A stretch of DNA of 64,000 bases from Candidatus Tiddalikarchaeum anstoanum (GTDB lineage Archaea; Nanobdellota; Nanobdellia; Tiddalikarchaeales; Tiddalikarchaeaceae): NCBI GenBank assembly GCA_902385255.1, contig CABMEV010000003.1, positions 128,813 to 192,812 of the forward strand. Reading direction: 5' to 3'. Position 1 is the stretch's first letter. Every line of letters begins with the position of its first letter. The notes under the pieces are model-generated. The model saw only the letters and a program-made list of their open reading frames with translations, had not been told where the DNA came from and ran no database searches. Below, piece by piece: positions 8,917-17,053 of the stretch. The position numbers were made by a program, and so were the translations under genes.

Positions 8917-10041
8917 TTAGAACATTTTAGGCAAAAACCTTGCATACTTTAACAAGTACGGTTTACTCTTTACTAATTCCAAAGCTAGTTTCAACAAGTT
9001 ATCCCTGTTTTGTCTTGAAATAATATATCTTACTCTTTTGTCGTCAAAGTCTTTAATCAGCATGTCCCATTCAGAATCTGACAACTTAGTCATGACTCTT
9101 CTGATAATTAGATGAGACAGTAATTCCCTTCTCGTTTTTGGAAGTTTTGGATATTCTCCATGAATAATATTTTTATAGCATTCAGTTATTGCAGAAAAGC
9201 TTGGAATTACTCCTCCTCCGCTTGTTGCTTTGACGAAACCTGCAGCATCACCCATTAAGTACACATTGAATCGGCCAATCTTTTTGTAAATCTCTCTGTA
9301 CGGGTTGTATATAGGAATAAGTCCTGCATTAACTTCAACAACTTTCCCTTTAATGTTCAAACTTTTTCGAATACTTCGCAGCTTCTTATTGACCAAAGAG
9401 TGAATTGTTGACCCAACGCCAATCTTAATATGAGTATTATCTACAGGAACAATCCATCCGAAAAAGTCTGATAATTCTCCTCCAAAGAATACTCCGTAAC
9501 AACTTATTTTTTTAATACTTGTCTTAATCAAGAATTGTTTGCCTAGATAAAACTCCCCTTTCGGATTCATATTGAATAATTCATTGACTTTTGATAACGG
9601 GCCGTCGCAGCCAATTATAGTGCTGCAGTCAAATTTTTCCACCCCGTTAGGCGTTTCGAACACTAACTGCAGACTACTGCCTCTTTTTTCGTAACTGCTG
9701 AGTTTATGATTGAAATAATATTTAACCCCTAAACTTTCAGCCTCTTTATGCAGGTACTCGTCAAATTTTGCCCTGTTTACAACATACTCATTGCTTTTTA
9801 ATAACACTTTGCTGTTTTGTGTATGGATTTCAACACTGCTTAATGTATTAACCAAGAATTCATCGCTTAAATTAACATAATCTTTAATTTTTTCAGTAAA
9901 TAGTCCTGTACAGTGGACCGGGAGCCCTGCACTTTCGTGTTCTTCAAAGACTAAGACTTTACATCCGGCCTTTGCCAAATTATAAGCTAGAAAGGAACCT
10001 GCAGGCCCTGCTCCTATTACTATAAAAGTTTCACTAGCCAC
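8917..10041 (-). CDS. Geranylgeranyl reductase family FAD protein
   Basis: This 374-residue flavoprotein starts with a dinucleotide-binding fold (VIGAGPAGSFLAYNLAKAG), followed by the PxxxxCxG-type motif LPVHCTGLFTEKI seen in the geranylgeranyl reductase family, and the second FAD motif VYLMGDAAGFVKATSGGG near 265-280. In archaea such enzymes saturate the isoprenoid chains of membrane lipids (digeranylgeranylglycerophospholipid reductase); that substrate is the best inference here. Length is slightly short compared with the roughly 390-400 residues common in the family. It is convergent with tfe and ends 13 bp from it. Confidence 0.85.
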   Translation of the reverse strand: MASETFIVIGAGPAGSFLAYNLAKAGCKVLVFEEHESAGLPVHCTGLFTEKIKDYVNLSDEFLVNTLSSVEIHTQNSKVLLKSNEYVVNRAKFDEYLHKEAESLGVKYYFNHKLSSYEKRGSSLQLVFETPNGVEKFDCSTIIGCDGPLSKVNELFNMNPKGEFYLGKQFLIKTSIKKISCYGVFFGGELSDFFGWIVPVDNTHIKIGVGSTIHSLVNKKLRSIRKSLNIKGKVVEVNAGLIPIYNPYREIYKKIGRFNVYLMGDAAGFVKATSGGGVIPSFSAITECYKNIIHGEYPKLPKTRRELLSHLIIRRVMTKLSDSEWDMLIKDFDDKRVRYIISRQNRDNLLKLALELVKSKPYLLKYARFLPKMF

Positions 10042-10073
10042 GAATTTCTAAGTTGTTATTCCTTTTAAAAACT

Positions 10074-10772
10074 TTATTTTATTAATTCTTCAAAATCCGG
10101 TCTTTTTATCAGAATTATTTCCTTTAATGGCGCGTATTTTTCAAGTGTATCTTTGATGAAGTTCTTGATTTCGCCAACGACTTTGCGGATTTTATTTTCA
10201 TCTTTCTTGTTTTGCGCGGCTGCGAGGCTGTCTGCTAAGAATGCATAGCTTTCTATCTGAGTTTTTAATTTTGTAAATTCTGTTCCGAGTTTTTTCTCAA
10301 GGTCTGTTTTTATTTTATCATCCCAGAAGCTGTCTAGTACGAGTTTTGAGGAATCAATTATTTCCTGCATTTTTTTGTCATCGAGTTGTTTTATCCTGTT
10401 ATGTGCTGCGTAGAGGGCTATTGAGGCGAGGTCTTGTTCTGCTTTTTCTGTGTATTTTACTATCTTGTTATTCTCGTACTTTAATGTTTCAAGTATTTTT
10501 CCCTGGTATGCTTTCAGGTAAGCGTCCCATTCTAGGTGGTATGTGTTTAGGAAGTATTCCTGTAATTCCCTGAATAGTATTGTTCTGTGCATTGGTTTTA
10601 GTTTTGTTTCAACATTATTCTTGTATTCTATTAGGTTTTTGAAATGGATGTCTAGGTTTCCTGGCATGTCATCGTTGCCCATTGCTAAGTATTTTATGTC
10701 TATTACTAGTCTTATGGCTCCAGGTATTGTTGAATGCGTAATATCATTATTTATCTTATCTTCGAGGCCCAT
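10074..10772 (-). CDS. Hypothetical helical protein
   Basis: A 232-residue soluble, mostly helical protein, rich in Lys, Glu and Asp, that I do not recognise. No signal peptide, membrane segment or catalytic motif is visible. It ends 32 bp upstream of the geranylgeranyl reductase gene on the same strand, so the two may be cotranscribed. An inverted repeat sits about 38 bp before its ATG. Confidence 0.6.
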   Translation of the reverse strand: MGLEDKINNDITHSTIPGAIRLVIDIKYLAMGNDDMPGNLDIHFKNLIEYKNNVETKLKPMHRTILFRELQEYFLNTYHLEWDAYLKAYQGKILETLKYENNKIVKYTEKAEQDLASIALYAAHNRIKQLDDKKMQEIIDSSKLVLDSFWDDKIKTDLEKKLGTEFTKLKTQIESYAFLADSLAAAQNKKDENKIRKVVGEIKNFIKDTLEKYAPLKEIILIKRPDFEELIK

Positions 10773-10809
10773 CGGGTAAGAATGAGAAAGTCTATTCTTA
10801 TAAAAATAT

Positions 10810-10828
10810 ACTACTCAAACAGAGTAGT
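10810..10828. promoter_or_regulatory. Inverted repeat upstream of the 10772 gene
   Basis: ACTACTC-AAACA-GAGTAGT is a perfect 7-bp-arm inverted repeat, 38 bp upstream of the ATG at 10772. It lies where a promoter operator would be. Binding protein unknown. Confidence 0.35.
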
Positions 10829-10861
10829 GAAAAGTAGGGGTTAAAATTAGGTATTAGGTGA

Positions 10862-10999
10862 CAAATCTTACAGACAACAAACAAAGAAGCCAAAATCAAA
10901 GGAGTATCAAAATCGACACTATTTGAACTAAAACAAAGACTAAGAAAAAATCCGAACAGATTCAATTGGAAGACAAAAAGAGTACAGGCTATACTTTAG
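10862..10999 (+). pseudogene. Orphan C-terminal helix-turn-helix fragment
   Basis: A 45-codon open stretch without a start codon, closed by TGA upstream and TAG at 10997. It reads like the tail of a protein: KEAKIKGVSKSTLFELKQRL is a good Hin-type helix-turn-helix (A-x-x-x-G-V-S-x-S-T-L), followed by a basic end. Similar tails occur at the C-termini of some archaeal Cas1 proteins and recombinases, but this assignment rests on memory of the pattern and is weak. It lies at the edge of the AT-rich patch next to tRNA-Gln and may be a leftover of a mobile element. The surrounding 10773-11040 holds no other gene. Confidence 0.35.
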
Positions 11000-11040
11000 G
11001 TTACATAAAGTCTAAATATTAGTACTTAATCTATAAAAAT

Positions 11041-11595
11041 ATGAATACATATGAAGATACTTATTTTTATAAGATAATTACACTTTTTATTATAGTTTTA
11101 ATAGGTTTTATATTAAATATTATTAGCGAATTAATGGATGATAATTATTTCTTTTGGTTTTTAATAGTTTTGTTAGTTTGTTTAATATACTCTGGATTTC
11201 GTGAAAATATAATTGAAAAAATAAAAAATATATATAGATTAAATAAAAAAAATATTAAGAATATATTTGCGTATTCACTAGTATTTACATTATCAGGGCT
11301 TATTTTATCTGATTCTATTAATCTACTTAATCTTGCTTTTAACGAAGTTTTTACTTCAACTATACGTTTAAATTTAATACTTTCTTTCTTAGTAGTTTCT
11401 ATTCTGGTTTGGATTACATTTAATTATATAATTACTAACAAAATGCTTGGAGAAAACTTTAACAATGTTATATATCAAGTTCTTATAATATTGGCATATA
11501 CTTTTTTGTTTTTTAAAATATTTAACCACCCTGAAAATTATTCTTTTTTTGTAGCTATATTCTACATTTTATTTTTAAATGTTTTTGGGAACTGA
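11041..11595 (+). CDS. Hypothetical polytopic membrane protein
   Basis: A 184-residue very hydrophobic protein with about six membrane segments. The first helix is YKIITLFIIVLIGFILNII and others follow at regular intervals; the loops are short and Asn/Lys-rich. No family is recognised. The gene is strikingly AT-rich even for this window (long runs of AAT, ATA, TTT codons), unlike the core genes on either side. With the next two small genes it forms an AT-rich patch ending at tRNA-Gln, which suggests acquisition from outside. Confidence 0.55.
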   Translation: MNTYEDTYFYKIITLFIIVLIGFILNIISELMDDNYFFWFLIVLLVCLIYSGFRENIIEKIKNIYRLNKKNIKNIFAYSLVFTLSGLILSDSINLLNLAFNEVFTSTIRLNLILSFLVVSILVWITFNYIITNKMLGENFNNVIYQVLIILAYTFLFFKIFNHPENYSFFVAIFYILFLNVFGN

Positions 11596-11609
11596 AATAA
11601 TTAAATTAG

Positions 11610-11825
11610 TTATTTCTTATTTTTTTCTTTTACATAAGTAATAAAAACTGAGAAAATACCTAATATAACTGAAACTATTCCAGATGAAGTGTTATCAAAT
11701 GGAAAAGTCGGATACAAACTTTTTGCTAAAAGAAGAGCTATATAAATTGAAAATGCAGATACAGCAAAAACTCTAAGTGCTCCAATAATATCATCAACTA
11801 TTTTATCAGACCAATGTCTTCCCAT
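11610..11825 (-). CDS. Small membrane protein
   Basis: A 71-residue protein with two predicted membrane helices (VFAVSAFSIYIALLLAKSLY and SGIVSVILGIFSVFITYV) and a charged C-terminus KEKNKK. I recognise no family. It starts 1 bp after the end of the zinc-ribbon gene on the same strand, so the two form a small operon. AT-rich like its neighbours. Confidence 0.5.
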   Translation of the reverse strand: MGRHWSDKIVDDIIGALRVFAVSAFSIYIALLLAKSLYPTFPFDNTSSGIVSVILGIFSVFITYVKEKNKK

Positions 11826-11826
11826 T

Positions 11827-12090
11827 TTAAACTAAACTCCATGAAAATTTCTTTTTTCTTGCCTTTTTAACTCTCTTCTTAGGGTATAATATACCATCAC
11901 CTATAGTTCTTGTTTTTGCTCCAGGCATAACCTTTCGTATAGGTGTAAGTATGCCATCTCCAGAAGTCCTAAACTTTTTACCTCTATGTTTATATGGTTT
12001 CCATGAATGCGAACAATCTTTACAAGACATAACACCGGGCGATTCTTTTTCAGTGTTTGTACTTTTGCATTTAGGACACTTTATTCCCAT
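11827..12090 (-). CDS. Small zinc-ribbon protein with internal repeat
   Basis: An 87-residue protein. Residues 5-26 form a zinc ribbon (C5-x2-C8 and C23-x2-C26; KCPKCKS and SCKDCSH). The rest contains two copies of a short motif, RTSGDGILTPIRKV and RTIGDGILYPKKRV, about 20 residues apart, and a very basic end (KKARKKKF). The function is unknown; the basic tail and zinc ribbon suggest nucleic-acid binding. It is the first gene of a pair with the small membrane protein. Confidence 0.55.
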   Translation of the reverse strand: MGIKCPKCKSTNTEKESPGVMSCKDCSHSWKPYKHRGKKFRTSGDGILTPIRKVMPGAKTRTIGDGILYPKKRVKKARKKKFSWSLV

Positions 12091-12177
12091 AATAATTTAG
12101 TACAATGAGATTTTTTATTCTTTACTATCTAAAGAGGGTTTCCTTTTTTGGATATATACTATACCCCAGAAGATAAT

Positions 12178-12202
12178 AGCCCTGCCGGGATTCGGACCTG
12201 AG
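12178..12202 (-). repeat. Decayed 3' fragment of tRNA-Gln (att-like repeat)
   Basis: The sequence matches the 3' end (T arm plus acceptor strand) of the intact tRNA-Gln at 12889-12961: over the 28 nt from 12175 only three positions differ. There is no D arm, anticodon arm or 5' acceptor strand. The T stem has an A-C mismatch, so it is not functional. It is in the same orientation as the tRNA and 712 bp away, as expected for one end of an element integrated into a tRNA gene. The surrounding gene-free stretch 12091-12397 holds nothing else recognisable. Confidence 0.7.
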
Positions 12203-12397
12203 ATACTTATTAACTTGCTCATCTTACTTTAAACTTATCTGGCTATATTGTGGATTTAACTTAAAATTCTTCTTAAATAAAATTAACTTTAAACTTGATT
12301 TAAAGCAGTAAAAGTTCTTAAAAAGATTTTTTCCTAATAATAGCAGGATAGACGATTTAAAACTACTTGAATGTTTTAAACAGTTGGTGACAAGATT

Positions 12398-12856
12398 ATG
12401 AATATGTTAAGAATTGACTGCAAGCAGCAAATTAGAGATAATATAGAAAATATTATCGAACCTATTATTTTAAACCCAAATATTAAAGAAATATATATTC
12501 AACAAAATAGAAATTTGGAAATGTTGGCAAAATATCAGACATTTATTTATGGAGGACAACTTTTTGGAAAAATAGAACTAAAAAGTAATACCCCAATTTA
12601 TACAAATCATGATATTGTACACCAAATCACTATAATTAATTATCCTAATAATCCAGTAATTACAGCTGCAAGCCATATCAGCACTGCAAAAGTCTGGCTA
12701 AAAGAAGACATAAACGCATTAGAACACACATCTTTTCAAGAACCGCCAAACAAGTTATGGATAAACCCAACATTAAGTTTTAACGATAAAATAATAATCG
12801 GCGAAGACCCAAAATACATAATAACACTAAAAGAAAACAAAATACAACCACTGTAA
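12398..12856 (+). CDS. Hypothetical protein inside tRNA-Gln-flanked segment
   Basis: A 152-residue soluble protein, rich in Ile and Asn, that I do not recognise. The start could be the first ATG or the second (MLRID), two codons later. It is the only gene between the tRNA-Gln fragment at 12178 and the intact tRNA-Gln, so it may be the sole cargo of a tiny integrated element or the survivor of a larger one. It carries no integrase motif. Base composition is AT-rich. Confidence 0.5.
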   Translation: MNMLRIDCKQQIRDNIENIIEPIILNPNIKEIYIQQNRNLEMLAKYQTFIYGGQLFGKIELKSNTPIYTNHDIVHQITIINYPNNPVITAASHISTAKVWLKEDINALEHTSFQEPPNKLWINPTLSFNDKIIIGEDPKYIITLKENKIQPL

Positions 12857-12888
12857 AAAAAAAGAATATTCTTTCTAAAATAATAGAA

Positions 12889-12961
12889 TAGCCCTGCCAG
12901 GATTCGAACCTGGGTTCGCAGGTCCAAAGCCTACTGTCCTTGACCGCTAGACTACAGGGCT
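12889..12961 (-). tRNA. tRNA-Gln (anticodon TTG)
   Basis: Read on the minus strand, a full cloverleaf forms: acceptor AGCCCTG/CAGGGCT, D stem GTCT/GGAC, anticodon stem GTAGG/CCTGC with loop CTTTGGA (anticodon TTG), T stem CCAGG/CCTGG with loop TTCGAAT, and discriminator A. All stems pair and there is no intron. GatDE, encoded further along, would convert Glu on this tRNA to Gln. The CCA end is not encoded. Confidence 0.95.
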
Positions 12962-13018
12962 ATAAAAAAAAATATAATTAATTAAATAAGAAGAGAAAAC
13001 TTTCTCTTTTAAACCTTT

Positions 13019-14107
13019 TTACTTTAACAATTGGCCTACAGTATCCAAGCAGTCTATTAAGGTTAGTATGGTGTCAAATCCGACCCTTTTAATGTTAATA
13101 GGCCCGCCGTCTTTGTTAACGTTAAGCGTCATTTCAACCTTGCCGTCTCCCTGGTCCTTATGCACCGCTTTCACATGCACTTTGACTTCCTGTATGGATT
13201 TCTGATACTTTGGCAGAATCCTTAAATTATTCTTTATCACGCTGATTATCTCCTGCTGAAGTATAGGGTTTAATTTTTCACCGCTTACACTTATTTTGAA
13301 CAATCCGACTTTGGATATCTCTTCTATCTTTTTCAGAATTGCCTGCCTGTCTATTACACCCATAGGCTCATTGTTATTATTGACTATCACAATTCCGACA
13401 ATGTGATTCTTCAACATTTCATCAATAGTGTCTTTTAACGTATCATTAGTGTTTACTTTAGCATCCGGCCTTATTAATCCCTGAATACTCACATCCATTG
13501 TTTTAGTAAGCTCCCTCGGTACGAATTCTTTCTTGCCAATCCTCTGAGCAGAGTTCGCGTAGAAAGTCCTAAGTATGTCAATGCTTAATATGGTGCCTGA
13601 GAATTTTCCCTTCTTATCTATTACAGGCAGCCTGTCTATCTTGTTGAAATGCATCAGTTTTCTCACTTCACCTATGTTTGCAGTCTCAATAACAGGCTCT
13701 ATATTCTTAATCGGCAGCTCGCTCACTTTCATATTCGCGATGGACTTGTCATTCTTGAAGAAGTTTAATATATCATAATCTGATACGAAACCAACAACTT
13801 TTTTCTGCTCGTTAATCACAGGAAGACCTGTGCTTCCGCTGTTAATCATTATTTTCAGCGCGCTAACTTCACTGTCATCTTCCTTTATTACAGGGCTTCT
13901 TGACATAAAATTTTCAATCTTGCTGTCACCGGTGAATTTTACACGGTCTAGAATATCAATATAGGATACTTGTCCTATTAATCGTTCATTATCATCAACT
14001 ATAGGGATTTCTTTATAGTCATACTTATCCATAGTTGCTACAACGTTTCTAAGTAATGCATCAGGCTTTACAGTTACAACTTTTTTACTCATTATATTAC
14101 TAATCAT
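13019..14107 (-). CDS. Protein with four CBS domains
   Basis: Starting at ATG 14107 the protein has 362 residues. It contains two CBS pairs: repeated units such as IMSKKVVTVKPDALLRNVVA, FMSRSPVIKEDDSEVSALK, ELPIKNIEPVIETANIGEV and GLIRPDAKVNTNDTLKDTI, each followed by a GxV/GxI strand. CBS pairs bind adenine nucleotides and act as energy sensors. The last 90 residues (ISVSGEKLNPILQQEIISVI onward) are an alpha/beta tail with no known match. A longer reading frame upstream overlaps elp3, but the start at 14107 fits a TATA-like box 25 nt before it and gives a normal CBS N-terminus; M at 14092 is a further option. Confidence 0.85.
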   Translation of the reverse strand: MISNIMSKKVVTVKPDALLRNVVATMDKYDYKEIPIVDDNERLIGQVSYIDILDRVKFTGDSKIENFMSRSPVIKEDDSEVSALKIMINSGSTGLPVINEQKKVVGFVSDYDILNFFKNDKSIANMKVSELPIKNIEPVIETANIGEVRKLMHFNKIDRLPVIDKKGKFSGTILSIDILRTFYANSAQRIGKKEFVPRELTKTMDVSIQGLIRPDAKVNTNDTLKDTIDEMLKNHIVGIVIVNNNNEPMGVIDRQAILKKIEEISKVGLFKISVSGEKLNPILQQEIISVIKNNLRILPKYQKSIQEVKVHVKAVHKDQGDGKVEMTLNVNKDGGPINIKRVGFDTILTLIDCLDTVGQLLK

Positions 14108-14130
14108 AATCTTAGAGTGAATTTTTGAAT

Positions 14131-14142
14131 AGTTATAAAAGT
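14131..14142 (-). promoter_or_regulatory. TATA-like promoter of CBS-domain gene
   Basis: On the minus strand CTTTTATAACT lies about 25 nt before ATG 14107, just after the elp3 stop. The spacing suggests a leaderless mRNA and supports the shorter start. Confidence 0.5.
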
Positions 14143-14144
14143 TT

Positions 14145-15659
14145 TCACAACTTTTTAACCATATAATTATTTTCCAGATAATATCCAAGTTTTCGGTAAT
14201 AACCCCTGACACCTACACCGCTTATTACATGCAGCTTTGACAGCTTGTTCTTTCTAACTATACCCTCAGCAGTGCTCATCAATAATCTCCCAATGCCGGT
14301 ATGCTGTATCACAGGCTCCCCTCCTACAGGGACTTGTTCGCCGTAAACATGCAATTCCCTGACAAAACATTTATCTTTCATAATCCTCAGCCTTAAAAAA
14401 CCGAACAATACCTCTTTTTCATCAACGTATTCTATAAAGTACTCAGTGCCAAGGCTGGCTTCATACTTTATTTTTTTAATATGCGCTTTTGCAATTTCAC
14501 CATTATTCCTCCCAGCCTCCCTGCACCTTATGCACCTGCAAAACCAGCCTTCCCTATTCATATAATCCTTCACAAGCTCCCTTAAATTGCTGTTCTTCAA
14601 ATCCTGCTCAATCAAATAGCTTGGAATATCCCTTTGTATTCTCATAACCCTGACGTAAGGAGGGATTAATCGCTTTATCCTAGCAATAATTTTAATAGTA
14701 TCATTAAGAGAGTAAGGCATCCACTCCTTTCTTAAGTACATGTCATAAAGCTTGGTGCCTTTGATTAAAAGAGTTGGATAAATCTTCACCATATCAGGCT
14801 TGAAGCGGTTATCCTCAAACACTGTAGTGAAAGACTCAAGGTCCTTCTTAATAGTGCTTCCCGGCATATTAGTCATCATGTGATAATTAATCTTGAAACC
14901 TGCATCCTTAAGCATCTTAGTCGCCCTGACCACGTCTCCCACTGTGTGACCCCTGTTGCTTTTTGAAAGAACATTATTATCCACGCTTTGGACGCCTAAT
15001 TCTACCCTAGTCACTCCAAGCTTAAGCAGCCTCGATACCGTCTTCTTGTTTATCTCATCAGGCCTGGTCTCAATTGTTAATCCAACGCATCTTGAAAATG
15101 CATGCTCATTTAATTCCTGCATCGCTTTCAAACCGCCGTTCTTTTTATTATTCAAAGCCCTCAAACAATCAGTTATGAACTTCTCCTGGTAAGAGTACGT
15201 CCTGTGCGTGAACGTTCCGCCCATGATGATGAGGTCAATCTTGCTTGGAGTCTGACCCAGACTCTTATACTGCGATAGCCTGCTCTTAACCTGGGAGTAA
15301 GCATCATAATCGTTCATTGCACCCCTTAATGCTGCAGGCTCCCTTCCAGTATAACTCTGAGGAGTCATGAACTCGACGCCGCCAGGACAGAATACGCATT
15401 TCCCATGAGGGCACTTAGCAGGACTGGTCATGACAGCGATTACGGTAACCCCGCTTAAACGCCTGCTTAACTTCCTCGAGAAGACCTGCATGCCGCTTTT
15501 TAAAACCAGTGCGGAATCGCTTATTATATTAGGAATATTATACTTCTGGCATACTTCCTTCTTGACATTATACAACTCGTTTTTATTGCTGATATTCCGC
15601 TCTTTTACGAGTTTTATAATCTCATCAACCGCTTCATCGTAATATTTATTAGTCTTCAT
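14145..15659 (-). CDS. elp3: Elp3-family tRNA uridine-34 modification enzyme (radical SAM + GNAT)
   Basis: A 504-residue protein. The radical SAM domain holds its iron-sulfur ligands as C83-x4-C88-x2-C91 (KCPHGKCVFCPGG); TRPDEINKKTVSRLLKLGVTR follows in the barrel. The last 130 residues are a GNAT acetyltransferase domain (ELHVYGEQVPVGG, QHTGIGRLLMSTAE). Elp3 makes the carboxymethyl group at tRNA wobble uridine from acetyl-CoA; archaeal Elp3 works alone without other Elongator subunits. A Cys cluster (CRCIRCREAG) around residue 380 is the extra zinc-binding site of the family. It is divergent from the RDD gene with only 19 bp between starts, so their promoters must overlap each other or the coding regions. 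Confidence 0.95.
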   Translation of the reverse strand: MKTNKYYDEAVDEIIKLVKERNISNKNELYNVKKEVCQKYNIPNIISDSALVLKSGMQVFSRKLSRRLSGVTVIAVMTSPAKCPHGKCVFCPGGVEFMTPQSYTGREPAALRGAMNDYDAYSQVKSRLSQYKSLGQTPSKIDLIIMGGTFTHRTYSYQEKFITDCLRALNNKKNGGLKAMQELNEHAFSRCVGLTIETRPDEINKKTVSRLLKLGVTRVELGVQSVDNNVLSKSNRGHTVGDVVRATKMLKDAGFKINYHMMTNMPGSTIKKDLESFTTVFEDNRFKPDMVKIYPTLLIKGTKLYDMYLRKEWMPYSLNDTIKIIARIKRLIPPYVRVMRIQRDIPSYLIEQDLKNSNLRELVKDYMNREGWFCRCIRCREAGRNNGEIAKAHIKKIKYEASLGTEYFIEYVDEKEVLFGFLRLRIMKDKCFVRELHVYGEQVPVGGEPVIQHTGIGRLLMSTAEGIVRKNKLSKLHVISGVGVRGYYRKLGYYLENNYMVKKL

Positions 15660-15678
15660 TAACAGTATTACTCATTAA

Positions 15679-16203
15679 ATGGATGAATATAAAATTGTTC
15701 TCCCTGAGCGGGAATTAAAAAGTGTAGCTTCCTTGCAAAAAAGAGGTCTTGCATTAATAGTTGACATTCTCATCTTTTTCTTCTTCTTCTTTTCGCCGTT
15801 CATTTCAATATTCTATTACTGTGCCAATCTACCTATTGATAAGGCAGATGTTGAATCCATAATGGCCAATGACAAGATTTTCAGCATAATACTAGTCTCT
15901 GACTTCGTCGCCCAATTCGCATTCTTCTTCTACCTCGTGAGTTTTGAATACGTATTAGGCTACACATTAGGAAAGAAATTATTAAACTTAAACGTCGAGT
16001 CAGCAAACAAAGGAAAGCCGTCCTTGCAGAGCATCATCATCCGCAACTTATCAAAGAGTATTTTCTGGACAGTATTAGTGTTCGATGTCATCCCTGCTTT
16101 CCTGGATGCGAGAAGAAGGCGTATTTCCGACTTCCTTGCACAAACCATCGTCGTAGAAAGTAGGAAAATTATAAAAAGATTCCCTGCGGTTGAGACGGTA
16201 TGA
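15679..16203 (+). CDS. RDD-family membrane protein
   Basis: A 174-residue membrane protein with the features of the RDD family: a first segment KRGLALIVDILIFFFFFFSP with R and D, a second hydrophobic segment around FVAQFAFFFYLVSFEYV, the motif GYTLGKKLLNLNVE, and a third segment ending LDARRRRISDFLAQTIVV. Function in archaea is unknown; RDD proteins are sometimes linked to transport or ion antiport. It overlaps sppA by 4 bp (ATGA), so the two are one operon and may act in the same membrane. Confidence 0.85.
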   Translation: MDEYKIVLPERELKSVASLQKRGLALIVDILIFFFFFFSPFISIFYYCANLPIDKADVESIMANDKIFSIILVSDFVAQFAFFFYLVSFEYVLGYTLGKKLLNLNVESANKGKPSLQSIIIRNLSKSIFWTVLVFDVIPAFLDARRRRISDFLAQTIVVESRKIIKRFPAVETV

Positions 16204-17048
16204 ATGACTTAGCCAAGATTATAATATTATTCGTACTGTTATCATTATTCGTAATCATTACAGGGTCTGTACTCGGACTCATTTATGCAATTCCTTCAGG
16301 CAACGTTGCAGAAATCAGGATTGAAGGAGACATTGTTTCAACCAGTGATTTATTATCAGGAGGAGTCAGCAGTGATGCAATAATAAGCCAGATTAAGACT
16401 GCATTATCAAACCCTAACGTTGAAGCCATACTTTTATCAATTAACAGTCCGGGCGGAATGGTTGTCGCAAGCAAAGAAGTTGCTGAATACGTGAAGAGCA
16501 TTAACAAAACTGTTGTTGCACAAATCAGGGAGATTGGAGCGAGCGGTGCATACCTTATCGCAGCAGCAGCTGATTATATCATCTGTGACAATCTTTCAAT
16601 CACTGGAAGCATAGGCGTAACCGACAGTTATCTGGAATTTGCCGGCACTATGACAAAATATGGAGTGGAGTATAACAGGTTAGTCACTGGCGAGCATAAG
16701 GACATAGGGTCGCAGTTCAGGAATATGACTGCTGAAGAGAGGGATATTATAATGGGATTAGTCAACGAGTCATTCTCTTATTTCTTAAACTTCGTAACTG
16801 AGAGGAGGAACCTTACAGAAGAAACAATTACTCTAATTAGCGACGGCAGAATAATAGGCGGAAGCCAAGCTTACAGCTTAGGATTAGTGGACGAGTTAGG
16901 AGGCATTAATGAAGTCAAAAGATACCTCTCATCAAAAGGAATTGAAGAAATAACAATTGACGATTACTCATCCAGTACAAACATAATCCCTGACATCAGG
17001 AACTTATTAGGTTTTAAGACAGATTTAAACATTCCAAGCTTTAATTAG
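16200..17048 (+). CDS. sppA: Signal peptide peptidase SppA (S49 family)
   Basis: The 282-residue protein has an N-terminal membrane anchor (about 5-30) and a ClpP-like S49 domain. INSPGGMVVASKE is the typical substrate-strand loop, S115 in IGASGAYLIA is the nucleophile and K167 (TGEHKD) lies 52 residues later, the same spacing as the Ser-Lys dyad of Bacillus SppA. DGRIIGGSQAYSLGLVDELGG is the closing motif. It degrades leftover signal peptides and small membrane peptides at the outer face of the membrane. The start overlaps the RDD gene stop, and no better start exists. Confidence 0.93.
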   Translation: MNDLAKIIILFVLLSLFVIITGSVLGLIYAIPSGNVAEIRIEGDIVSTSDLLSGGVSSDAIISQIKTALSNPNVEAILLSINSPGGMVVASKEVAEYVKSINKTVVAQIREIGASGAYLIAAAADYIICDNLSITGSIGVTDSYLEFAGTMTKYGVEYNRLVTGEHKDIGSQFRNMTAEERDIIMGLVNESFSYFLNFVTERRNLTEETITLISDGRIIGGSQAYSLGLVDELGGINEVKRYLSSKGIEEITIDDYSSSTNIIPDIRNLLGFKTDLNIPSFN

Positions 17049-17053
17049 TTAGA

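Noticed and set aside
12175-12250. Possible split tRNA 3' half (as in some DPANN archaea)
   Set aside because: Only T arm and acceptor strand are present, the T stem has an A-C mismatch, and no anticodon half or pairing leader is visible. A decayed att-like copy explains it better.
14108-14212. Longer start of the CBS-domain protein
   Set aside because: The extension lies inside elp3, has no CBS character, and a TATA-like box fits the start at 14107.
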